Source of the DNA: Clostridia bacterium
GTDB taxonomy: Bacteria; Bacillota; Clostridia; Oscillospirales; Oscillospiraceae
DNA length: 5,737 bases
NCBI GenBank assembly: GCA_003245395.1
Contig: QKDF01000116.1
Span: forward strand, 1 to 5,737
Direction: 5' to 3'
Shown here one piece after another: positions 1-5,444 of the stretch. The stretch's first letter is position 1. Each line of letters starts with the position of its first letter. The notes under the pieces are model-generated. The model searched no databases and was not told where the DNA came from. It worked only from the letters and a program-made list of their open reading frames with translations. Position numbers and translations under genes: made by a program.

Positions 1-526
1 CGCGACCCTCCGCTGTAAAATACCGCCCCCATGTAATCCGGGGATTGCTGTCCGGAGGCATGGGCACCGGCTGAGTGATAGCGGTATAACTGACCCAGGG
101 AACCGAAGAGAAGAAGTACATTTGCTCTGAAGTCTCGTCATCTGCAATTCGGTTTGCAGCTCTGGCTGCCTCCTGCCGACACCTGGCGTCGGCCAGATAT
201 TCCAGATAAGGAAGCTGCTCGTCCGCAGAGCAGTAACAGTAATTTCCGTGATCCAAAGCAAGCGTATAAGATGGAATGCACCGGTCAAACTCGATGATCC
301 GATCGCCTCGGATACGCTGGCGAAAAGCGGGAATATCATTGGCCGTCCGAGCCGCCAGATACAGCATCGTCAGGTAAAACGGGAGTTCCCTGTCTTTCAA
401 AAGCTCCATTAGTCCAGTGATATCCACATTCACCGTCATCCCCGCATACGGATACGCAAGGGTGCGAAAATATTCAAACTGGCTCCGCCGCGGATATCTC
501 TCCATATCCAAATAGTGAAATCCCAT
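1..526 (-). CDS. Chloramphenicol acetyltransferase-family protein (3' end outside window)
   Basis: Translating the minus strand from the ATG at 526 gives 175 uninterrupted residues that run off the window. The family transfers an acetyl group from acetyl-CoA to chloramphenicol in the cytoplasm, as a trimer. Visible family landmarks are an N-terminal RRSQFEYFR (13-21, compare RREHFEFYR of classic CATs), the core helix around LPFYLTMLYLAARTAND (48-64), SSVPWVSYT (140-148) and RITWGRY (163-169). The usual length is about 215 residues, so some 35-40 are missing, including the catalytic HHxxxDG stretch; activity therefore cannot be judged. The start is supported by GGAGG at 536-540, nine bases upstream, and by N-terminal alignment to the family. 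The gene diverges from the TetR-ABC operon. The fold family is a confident call. That chloramphenicol is the true substrate is inference, since many Firmicute members are uncharacterised. Confidence 0.85.
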   Translation of the reverse strand, partial: MGFHYLDMERYPRRSQFEYFRTLAYPYAGMTVNVDITGLMELLKDRELPFYLTMLYLAARTANDIPAFRQRIRGDRIIEFDRCIPSYTLALDHGNYCYCSADEQLPYLEYLADARCRQEAARAANRIADDETSEQMYFFSSVPWVSYTAITQPVPMPPDSNPRITWGRYFTAEGR

Positions 527-599
527 GAAAACTTTCCTCCGTCTGTCCCGATTATAAGTGGTTTGATCCGACCGCCAGTCCTTCGCAAAAGTAATATTC

Positions 600-628
600 A
601 GTATACCATATTTCTCTTCGGGTGGGAA
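600..628 (-). promoter_or_regulatory. Extended -10 promoter for the CAT-like gene
   Basis: On the minus strand, TTCCCA (623-628, 4 of 6 matches to TTGACA) and TATACT (600-605) are 17 bases apart. TGG directly precedes TATACT, giving an extended -10. The implied leader is about 67 bases. A perfect TATAAT also lies closer to the gene at 551-556 but lacks a good -35 and would leave a leader of only about 18 bases; it may be a second start. The same 18-base element recurs at the helicase promoter. Confidence 0.55.
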
Positions 629-643
629 ATTCTCTTCTGTAGA

Positions 644-672
644 TTGACAATTTTCTTTTATTTGACTATTAT
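644..672 (+). promoter_or_regulatory. Sigma-A-type promoter of the TetR-ABC operon
   Basis: TTGACA at 644-649 is a perfect -35. It is followed after exactly 17 bases by TATTAT at 667-672, which matches TATAAT at 5 of 6 positions. Transcription should begin near 679-680, leaving a leader of about 27 bases before the ATG at 707. No other comparable promoter was seen inside the operon, so all four genes are probably transcribed from here. Confidence 0.75.
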
Positions 673-687
673 ATTAAATATAGTCAA
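662..687. promoter_or_regulatory. Inverted-repeat operator, probable TetR-family repressor site
   Basis: The arms TTGACTAT (662-669) and ATAGTCAA (680-687) are perfect 8-base inverted repeats around a 10-base AT-rich spacer. Two outer base pairs (659/690 and 660/689) extend the symmetry after one mismatch. The repeat covers the -10 hexamer and the predicted transcription start, where a bound repressor would block RNA polymerase. Size and symmetry fit a dimeric TetR-type site, and the next gene encodes such a regulator. That this protein binds here is inference. Confidence 0.65.
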
Positions 688-706
688 TTAGTATTGGAGC
701 GGTTTT

Positions 707-1312
707 ATGCCAAAATCTTTTTCAGATTCCGAACGCAGCTATATCAAAAAGCGGCTGCAGGAGGAAGCGGGTGCCTGCCTCACCCAGTTCGGTCTGCGCA
801 AAACCACCGTAGATGAATTGGTTCGGCGGGTTAACATTCCAAAGGCTACCTTTTATCTGTTCTATCCATCCAAGGAGCTGCTTTTCTTTGACGTCTTCTG
901 CGCCATGCAGGCGCAGCTGCAGGCCGATTTTCTCCATCAGCTGGAAGCCTTGCAGGGAAACATCAATGCAGACACCCTCACAGACCTGTTTTATGACTTG
1001 TACCAACAGGTAGATGCTACGTTCCTCTATTCTTTCGCTGCCAGCGGAGATCTGGAGCTGCTCGTCCGAAAACTGCCGCCGGATGTGGTGGCCATGCATA
1101 CCAAGCAGGATGATTTCAGTATGGAAAAAGTCCTTTCCCTGCTTCCAGGCGTCCCTGTGAAGGGCAACATCCAGCTGTTCAGCGCCGCACTGCGGGCCGT
1201 CTTCTGCATGATGCCCCACAGGAAAGAAATCGGAGAAGATGTCTTTGACGACACACTGCGGCTGGTTTTGCGTGGGGTAATTCTACAGTTATTTGAGGGG
1301 GAATTACAATGA
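707..1312 (+). CDS. TetR/AcrR-family transcriptional regulator
   Basis: A 201-residue protein, normal length for this family of ligand-responsive dimeric repressors. The N-terminal DNA-binding domain occupies roughly residues 10-60. The helix-turn-helix is visible from FGLRKTTVDELVRR (28-41) through IPKATFYLFYPSKELLF (44-60), where the A-T-F-Y-x-F-Y pattern marks the recognition helix and the start of helix 4. The rest (about 65-201) is a divergent, mostly helical domain expected to bind ligand and dimerise; the ligand cannot be read from sequence. The start has GGAG at 696-699, seven bases upstream. Its stop overlaps the ATPase start by four bases, so it is the first gene of the transporter operon. 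It most likely represses its own promoter through the inverted repeat at 662-687 and is released by a compound the transporter exports. Family call is firm; role is inferred from context. Confidence 0.93.
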   Translation: MPKSFSDSERSYIKKRLQEEAGACLTQFGLRKTTVDELVRRVNIPKATFYLFYPSKELLFFDVFCAMQAQLQADFLHQLEALQGNINADTLTDLFYDLYQQVDATFLYSFAASGDLELLVRKLPPDVVAMHTKQDDFSMEKVLSLLPGVPVKGNIQLFSAALRAVFCMMPHRKEIGEDVFDDTLRLVLRGVILQLFEGELQ

Positions 1313-2154
1313 TTCGGGTTGAAAATCTCTGCTTCCACTATACAAAGCAGCCTTTGATTCAAAATATGAGTTTTACGGTGGATCAGGGTGAAATCTTCGG
1401 ATTTTTGGGGCCTTCCGGCGCAGGAAAAAGCACCCTGCAGAAAATTCTGACCGGACTTTTGACCACGTATACCGGCAGTGTGGTGGTCAACGGCATCGAA
1501 GTAAAGCATCGAAGCAGTCATTTTTACGAGATGATTGGTGTGGACTTTGAATTTCCAAGTCTGTATGAAAAGCTGTCTGCGCGGGAGAATCTGCAATTTT
1601 TTTCCTCACTGTATCAAACGCATCAGGAAATTGAGCCCCTTCTGGAAAGTGTTGGTCTGCTGCAGGATGCGGAAAAGCATGTATCCGACTTTTCCAAGGG
1701 AATGAAATCCCGGTTGAATTTCATCAAGGCACTGCTCCACGATCCGGCGCTGCTGTTTCTGGACGAACCCACTTCCGGGCTTGACCCAACCAATTCAAAA
1801 ATGATGAAGGATCTGATTTTACGGGAAAAGGCAAAGGGCAAAACGATCCTTTTGACCACTCACAATATGTACGACGCCACTGAGCTGTGTGATCGTGTGG
1901 CCTTCATCGTGGATGGAAAACTGCGAGCGCTGGATACGCCTCACAATCTGATTCAGTCCAGAGGGGCTTCTGCCCTGCGGTATACCTATCTGGAGGATGG
2001 ACGGGAAGTACAGGCGGAAACTGCCTTGAATCGTACAGGCGAAGACGGCAGGCTCCATGGATTGATTCAAGAAAACCGTCTGCTCTCCATTCACAGCAGC
2101 GAACCCACCCTCAACGACATCTTTGTGGAACTGACCGGGAGGGTGCTGGAATGA
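1309..2154 (+). CDS. ABC transporter ATP-binding protein, drug-export type
   Basis: A 281-residue nucleotide-binding subunit that would power an ABC-2-type exporter from the cytoplasmic face. Motifs in order: Walker A GPSGAGKST (34-42), Q-loop region IGVDFEFPSLYEKL (76-89), signature FSKGM (128-132), Walker B LLFLDE (148-153) with catalytic Glu153, D-loop SGLD (156-159) and switch His185. Residues from about 215 to 281 form the C-terminal extension common in DrrA/CcmA-like exporters, ending in EPTLNDIFVELTGR. Two variations stand out: Glu where the Q-loop glutamine is usual, and SKGM instead of SGGQ. Both are known in this exporter group and do not imply inactivity. The ATG overlaps the regulator stop (ATGA), with GAGGGGG at 1295-1301 seven bases upstream. 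From memory, the sequence resembles M. tuberculosis Rv2688c, a fluoroquinolone-export ATPase. The exported substrate here is unknown. Confidence 0.95.
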   Translation: MIRVENLCFHYTKQPLIQNMSFTVDQGEIFGFLGPSGAGKSTLQKILTGLLTTYTGSVVVNGIEVKHRSSHFYEMIGVDFEFPSLYEKLSARENLQFFSSLYQTHQEIEPLLESVGLLQDAEKHVSDFSKGMKSRLNFIKALLHDPALLFLDEPTSGLDPTNSKMMKDLILREKAKGKTILLTTHNMYDATELCDRVAFIVDGKLRALDTPHNLIQSRGASALRYTYLEDGREVQAETALNRTGEDGRLHGLIQENRLLSIHSSEPTLNDIFVELTGRVLE

Positions 2155-2834
2155 AAATCAGAGCGCTGCTGATCGGAGACATCCGTTTCCAGTTCAAATA
2201 TGGATTTTACCTGCTTTACCTGCTGTTTACCGTCATCTATGTCAGCCTGCTGTATCTGCTGCCTGGAGCGTGGAAGAAACCGGCCGCTGTCCTGATGATT
2301 TTCTCTGACCCGGCCGCCATGGGCCTCTATTTTATGGGTGCCATCGTATTGTTTGAAAAAAGTGAACGCGTCTTGAGCAGTCTGGCGGTTTCTCCAATCA
2401 AGCCCACGGAATATGTGGCTGCCAAACTGCTCTCCATCGCCTTGATTGCAGTCTTGGTGGCGCTTGGCATCGGTCTGGGCGGCGGAGTCCTCTCAGCCCC
2501 GTTTTCGTTTGTCACGGGAGTTTTCCTGGGCTCCTGTCTGTTTTCCTCTGTTGGGGTCATTCTCGCAGCGAATATCGCCTCTCTAAACCAGTTCATCGTG
2601 GCAACGATCCCTGCCGAATTGGTGATGAACCTGCCTGCTCTTGCCTATTTGTTCGGCTGGAGGCCGGCCTGGCTTCTGGTTCATCCAAGCGTGTGCATGA
2701 TTGAATTGCTTGAAAACGGGACGTTGAGTCTTCCGGCAGCGGGAATCCTCACCGTTTGGACGCTGCTGGCTGTCTGGTTTGCCGTCCGAGTGATGGAAAA
2801 AAGTCTGCGTCATCTGGGAGGTGTGCGTCTGTGA
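2151..2834 (+). CDS. ABC-2-type transporter permease, first subunit
   Basis: A 227-residue, strongly hydrophobic protein with about six membrane segments (approximately 19-37, 47-67, 93-114, 118-140, 150-169 and 195-213) and a basic cytoplasmic C-terminus. A short charged stretch after the second segment, EKSERVLSSLAVSPIKPTEY (69-88), is the conserved ABC-2 coupling region that usually contacts the ATPase. There is no signal peptide or large extracellular domain. The start is the ATGA overlap with the ATPase gene; GGGAGGG at 2137-2143 sits seven bases upstream. It probably pairs with the next gene product as an unequal membrane half, each binding one copy of the ATPase. Single-domain fluoroquinolone-exporter permeases such as Rv2687c are the comparison I recall; I could not align them. 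Transporter class is confident, substrate unknown. Confidence 0.9.
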   Translation: MKIRALLIGDIRFQFKYGFYLLYLLFTVIYVSLLYLLPGAWKKPAAVLMIFSDPAAMGLYFMGAIVLFEKSERVLSSLAVSPIKPTEYVAAKLLSIALIAVLVALGIGLGGGVLSAPFSFVTGVFLGSCLFSSVGVILAANIASLNQFIVATIPAELVMNLPALAYLFGWRPAWLLVHPSVCMIELLENGTLSLPAAGILTVWTLLAVWFAVRVMEKSLRHLGGVRL

Positions 2835-3544
2835 AACCTCTGCTGCACTCTTTCTCCATGTTTGTCCGACAGATTTTCAAGGACAGCATGCTTGCCGTAA
2901 TCTGTATATCCACTGTCCTGTCCGCTGTTCTGATCCGTTTCGGTATTCCGCGGCTGGAGCTCTTTTTGTGCAGCCGCTTTGACCGCATATCGATACTGGC
3001 GGATTACTATCTGCTGTTTGATCTGCTCCTGGCGCTGCTTGCACCGTATATGCTCTGTTTTGCCTCGTCCATGATGATGCTTACCGAGTACGACGAAGAA
3101 ATCACCGGCTATCTGGCCGTAACACCCGTGGGAAAGCAAGGCTATATCCTCTCTCGTCTGGTTTTTCCGTCTGTAATCGCCTTTGTGGTCTCCGCCGTCT
3201 TTTTACATTGGTTCTCTCTGACAGTCTGGCCCATCGGGTGGCTTGTCCTGGCCTCCGCACTCTCCTGCGCCGTCAGCACCGCGCTTGCTTTGCTGCTGTT
3301 TTCCCTCTCCCACAACCGGGTGGAGGGCATGGCGGTGGGGAAATTGTCAGGGCTTGTGATGCTTGGCCTCGCCGTTCCATTTTTCTTGCCGGCCTCCATT
3401 GCGTATCTGTTTGCGCCGCTCCCCTCTTTCTGGCTTGCCAAGCTGTGCATCACCCGGAACCTGCTGTTTCTGTTTCCGTCACTGAGCTGCACACTGATCT
3501 GGCTCTGGAGCCTTTCCTGGAAGTTCAGCCGAAAAATCAGATAG
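2831..3544 (+). CDS. ABC-2-type transporter permease, second subunit (GTG start)
   Basis: A 237-residue hydrophobic protein and the last gene of the operon. I chose the GTG at 2831: it overlaps the previous stop as GTGA, matches the overlaps at the two earlier junctions, and has GGGAGG at 2816-2821 nine bases upstream. A longer reading from an in-frame ATG at 2756 would add 25 polar residues lying wholly within the upstream gene, so I reject it. Membrane segments are likely near 20-37, 60-84, 110-130, 136-158, 172-195 and 210-230. The loop EYDEEITGYLAVTPVGKQGY (86-105) corresponds to the coupling region of its partner, and NRVEGMAVGKLSG (162-174) is an ABC-2-like cytoplasmic motif. It is similar in plan but not in sequence to the preceding permease, so the exporter is probably heterodimeric. 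Confidence 0.87.
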   Translation: MKPLLHSFSMFVRQIFKDSMLAVICISTVLSAVLIRFGIPRLELFLCSRFDRISILADYYLLFDLLLALLAPYMLCFASSMMMLTEYDEEITGYLAVTPVGKQGYILSRLVFPSVIAFVVSAVFLHWFSLTVWPIGWLVLASALSCAVSTALALLLFSLSHNRVEGMAVGKLSGLVMLGLAVPFFLPASIAYLFAPLPSFWLAKLCITRNLLFLFPSLSCTLIWLWSLSWKFSRKIR

Positions 3545-3855
3545 TCTTTGACATCCGCTGGAATTTTACGAAGTCCACGCAGAGCAGTGAGAACAGGCAA
3601 ACCAACCTTACTCGGATTCAAGCCTTTGAGATGCAGACCTAGATAGAGTAATGATCTTCACCGCTACCGGGCAGATATGGATAGAGACACATTTGAGATA
3701 AAAACGGCCCCCGCCGGCTTTCATAACCGGCGGGGGCGCGCTATATCGGAAGAACCCGTGCAAGTTCCTCCAATGCCTGTTTCAATTTTATTTTTACCGA
3801 TACAGTGACGAACACGCAGACGGCAAAAGCAAAGCATCCAGACTTTTGCCCGCTA
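3545..3855. other. Intergenic region between converging transcripts
   Basis: These 311 bases lie between the last permease stop and the helicase stop. They hold one strong GC-rich hairpin at 3707-3737, described separately. No reading frame here has a ribosome site or a recognisable product. The minus-strand stretch 3545-3657 stays open and has a protein-like composition, but it has no start signal and runs on antisense to the permease, so it is not called a gene. No U-tract terminator for the plus-strand operon was found. Confidence 0.6.
3700..3737 (-). terminator. Rho-independent terminator of the helicase gene
   Basis: A perfect 11-bp stem pairs 3707-3717 with 3727-3737 (GCCCCCGCCGG against its complement) around a 9-base loop. 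On the minus strand the stem is followed, after two bases, by TTTTT (complement of AAAAA at 3700-3704). That is the classic intrinsic terminator layout and lies about 120 bases past the helicase stop. On the plus strand the stem is followed by GCGCTATATC with no U-run, so it may only slow or weakly stop transcripts from the ABC operon. Confidence 0.85.
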
Positions 3856-5109
3856 TTATCTGTTTCCGCCGCCTTTTTTCAGTCCTCCTCCGGTTCTTCC
3901 CCTCCGACGCTGCACATGTGCACCACCAGCGGCCTGCGGACCCCGGGCTCTTGCCTGAGGCCGCGGCTTTTTCTCTGTTTTCTGCAAAATTGCCATAGGC
4001 CACTGTGATTCTTTCCGCTCAAGCGTGCGGCCCGTCAGTTTTTCAATATCTTTGAGGTAATCAAGCTCGTCAAAGTCGCAGAAACTGACCGCCTTTCCGC
4101 CCAGGCCGGCACGTCCCGTCCGCCCGATCCGATGGATATACGTTTCGGGTTCATTGGGCAGCTCATAGTTAAAAACGTGGGATAGTTCCGGAATATCGAT
4201 CCCTCTTGCGGCGATGTCGGTGGCGGCAAGGACTTTGATCTTCCCCTCTTTAAAGCTGTTCAGAGCAATCTGTCTGGCGTTCTGACTCTTGTTCCCGTGG
4301 ATAGCAAGTGCCGCAATCCCCACGGCCGCAAGATCCTTCACCACATTGTTCGCCGCATATTTTGTTCTGGTAAAAACCAGCGCGCTGGTCACATCTTTTT
4401 CCGACAGCAGTTTTGCCAGAAGGTGCTTCTTGTTTTTCTTATCCACAAGATACACACACTGCTCCACGGCGGCAGCTGTGCTTGTGACGGGATTCACCTT
4501 TACAGTGACCGGGTCCCGGAGAATAGTCGTGGCAAGTTCTTCAATCTCTCCCGGCATGGTGGCGCTGAACAAGAGGGTTTGCCGCTTTGCCGGCAGTGCC
4601 GCAAGCACCTTTTTCACGTCATGGAGGAAGCCCATATCCAACATCCGGTCCGCCTCGTCCAGCACAAAAATCCGAATCTGATCCAGATGAATATAGCCCT
4701 GATTCATCAGGTCGCACAGACGCCCGGGTGTCGCAATCAGAATGTCCACCCCTCTGTGCAGACTCTCCACCTGAGGAACCTGGCTGACCCCGCCAAAAAT
4801 AACGGCGCACTTAAGGGGCAGGTTGGCACCGAAGTTCGTAAAGTTTTCGTAAATTTGAATTGCAAGCTCCCGGGTCGGCGTCAGAATCAAAGCCTTGATC
4901 GCCTTTGACTGCGTCCCCGTCAGATTTTGCAAAACGGGCAGCGCAAAGGCCGCCGTCTTTCCCGTGCCGGTCTGCGCGCAGCCAATCAGATCCCGCTTTT
5001 CAAGCAGGTACGGAATGGCTTTTTGCTGAATCGGCGTAGGCTCTGTATACCCCAATTGATCAACCGCCTTTAACAGCGGCTTACTAAGATTAAATTCCTG
5101 AAATGTCAT
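3856..5109 (-). CDS. DEAD-box ATP-dependent RNA helicase, RhlE-like
   Basis: A complete 417-residue helicase that uses ATP to unwind short RNA duplexes, acting in ribosome assembly, RNA decay or cold adaptation. All family motifs are intact: Q motif with Phe6 and PTPIQ (24-28), motif I AQTGTGKT (45-52), Ia PTRELA (78-83), GG (106-107), Ib TPGR (127-130), II DEAD (151-154), III SAT (182-184), IV FTRT (246-249), [11 protein letters not shown] (296-305) and [14 protein letters not shown] (324-335). The tail after about 375 is short, Arg/Lys/Gly-rich ([15 protein letters not shown] near 401-415), probably disordered and RNA-binding; no DbpA-type domain is present. The opening [16 protein letters not shown] and the overall size place it nearest RhlE. 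The start has AAGGA (complement at 5116-5120) six bases upstream. It appears monocistronic, with its own promoter and terminator. The exact cellular role is not determinable. Confidence 0.95.
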   Translation of the reverse strand: MTFQEFNLSKPLLKAVDQLGYTEPTPIQQKAIPYLLEKRDLIGCAQTGTGKTAAFALPVLQNLTGTQSKAIKALILTPTRELAIQIYENFTNFGANLPLKCAVIFGGVSQVPQVESLHRGVDILIATPGRLCDLMNQGYIHLDQIRIFVLDEADRMLDMGFLHDVKKVLAALPAKRQTLLFSATMPGEIEELATTILRDPVTVKVNPVTSTAAAVEQCVYLVDKKNKKHLLAKLLSEKDVTSALVFTRTKYAANNVVKDLAAVGIAALAIHGNKSQNARQIALNSFKEGKIKVLAATDIAARGIDIPELSHVFNYELPNEPETYIHRIGRTGRAGLGGKAVSFCDFDELDYLKDIEKLTGRTLERKESQWPMAILQKTEKKPRPQARARGPQAAGGAHVQRRRGRTGGGLKKGGGNR

Positions 5110-5129
5110 TTCTTTTCCTTTTTTGCAGA

Positions 5130-5156
5130 CGATCCGAGCGTGCGTCGGTCCGAACG
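5130..5156. repeat. Imperfect 11-base direct repeat in helicase leader
   Basis: CGATCCGAGCG (5130-5140) and CGGTCCGAACG (5146-5156) match at 9 of 11 positions with a 16-base period. They lie in the 5' untranslated part of the helicase transcript, just before the ribosome site. The transcript copy can also fold into a small GCGT/ACGC-closed hairpin here. It could be a protein site, an RNA structure or chance. Confidence 0.35.
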
Positions 5157-5205
5157 CAGAGTATTCCTATTCCGGCTTAACCCACAGCTCGGTCAGGTAA
5201 TGTGC

Positions 5206-5235
5206 AGTATACCACAATCCTGTCTGCACGTCCAA
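5206..5235 (-). promoter_or_regulatory. Extended -10 promoter of the helicase gene
   Basis: On the minus strand, TTGGAC (5230-5235) and TATACT (5206-5211) are separated by 18 bases, and TGG directly precedes the -10. Transcription would start near 5199, giving a leader of about 90 bases, long for a bacterial housekeeping gene but common for cold-regulated RNA helicases. No cold-shock box is recognisable. Confidence 0.65.
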
Positions 5236-5302
5236 TTTCTTTCAAACATTTTGTAAAATTTGAAAATATTGAGAAAATAATCTTCCGTCTCTGCCTCACA
5301 GG

Positions 5303-5321
5303 GGTATACTAGATTTATACC
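5303..5321. promoter_or_regulatory. Inverted repeat over possible -10 upstream of LigB/Memo-like gene
   Basis: GGTATA (5303-5308) and TATACC (5316-5321) form perfect 6-base arms around 7 bases. TATACT at 5305-5310 within it could be a plus-strand -10, but no acceptable -35 lies 16-18 bases upstream (the best is TTCCGT at 5283-5288). It may be an activator-dependent promoter, an operator, or chance in AT-rich DNA. Confidence 0.3.
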
Positions 5322-5444
5322 TTTGTTTATCCGGGCAGTTCGCAAGTTCCCCTCTGTATGAGAAATCTCTTCTCGATATTTACCCACTCGGAACTTCAAT
5401 TGTTTGTTCCCCATGTGGAAAACAGAAAGGTGAGGTGTTTGCTC

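Larger units (their letters stand above)
527..706. other. Divergent promoter region between CAT-like gene and TetR-ABC operon
   Basis: This 180-base, AT-rich gap contains back-to-back promoters. The minus-strand one has hexamers at 600-605 and 623-628. The plus-strand one has hexamers at 644-649 and 667-672. The two -35 boxes are only 15 bases apart. An inverted repeat at 662-687 lies on the plus-strand promoter. No leader peptide or ribosome-site-sequestering hairpin typical of inducible cat genes was found upstream of the CAT-like start. Confidence 0.7.
5110..5444. other. Divergent intergenic region between helicase and LigB/Memo-like gene
   Basis: This 335-base, non-coding-looking gap contains the minus-strand helicase promoter (5206-5235), an imperfect direct repeat in the helicase leader (5130-5156), an AT-rich block at about 5234-5280, and a GGTATA/TATACC inverted repeat at 5303-5321. 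It also holds the presumed leader of the plus-strand gene. The long minus-strand open frame across 5193-5507 has no ribosome site and overlaps a recognisable plus-strand gene, so it is not annotated. Confidence 0.6.

Noticed and set aside
527..620. Chloramphenicol-inducible translational attenuator upstream of the CAT-like gene
   Set aside because: No leader peptide and no hairpin that would hide the GGAGG at 536-540 could be found.
722..1596. Minus-strand open frames across the regulator and ATPase genes
   Set aside because: Shadows of two genes with intact family motifs; no ribosome sites or family features of their own.
1384..1755. Loss of ATPase function suggested by Glu in the Q-loop and SKGM signature
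   Set aside because: These are recurrent variants in drug-export ABC ATPases, and Walker A, Walker B with catalytic Glu, D-loop and switch His are intact.
2756..2830. N-terminal extension of the second permease from an ATG at 2756
   Set aside because: It lies entirely within the first permease, encodes polar non-membrane residues and lacks a ribosome site, whereas GTG at 2831 has one and follows the operon's overlap pattern.
3739..3793. Short minus-strand frame reading KIKLKQALEELARVLPI before a stop
   Set aside because: Looks helical but begins right after an in-frame stop, has only a TTG with no ribosome site, and is too short to support.
4297..4908. Plus-strand open frame of 203 codons inside the helicase gene
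   Set aside because: Antisense to conserved helicase motifs; composition reflects the opposite-strand codons and there is no start signal.
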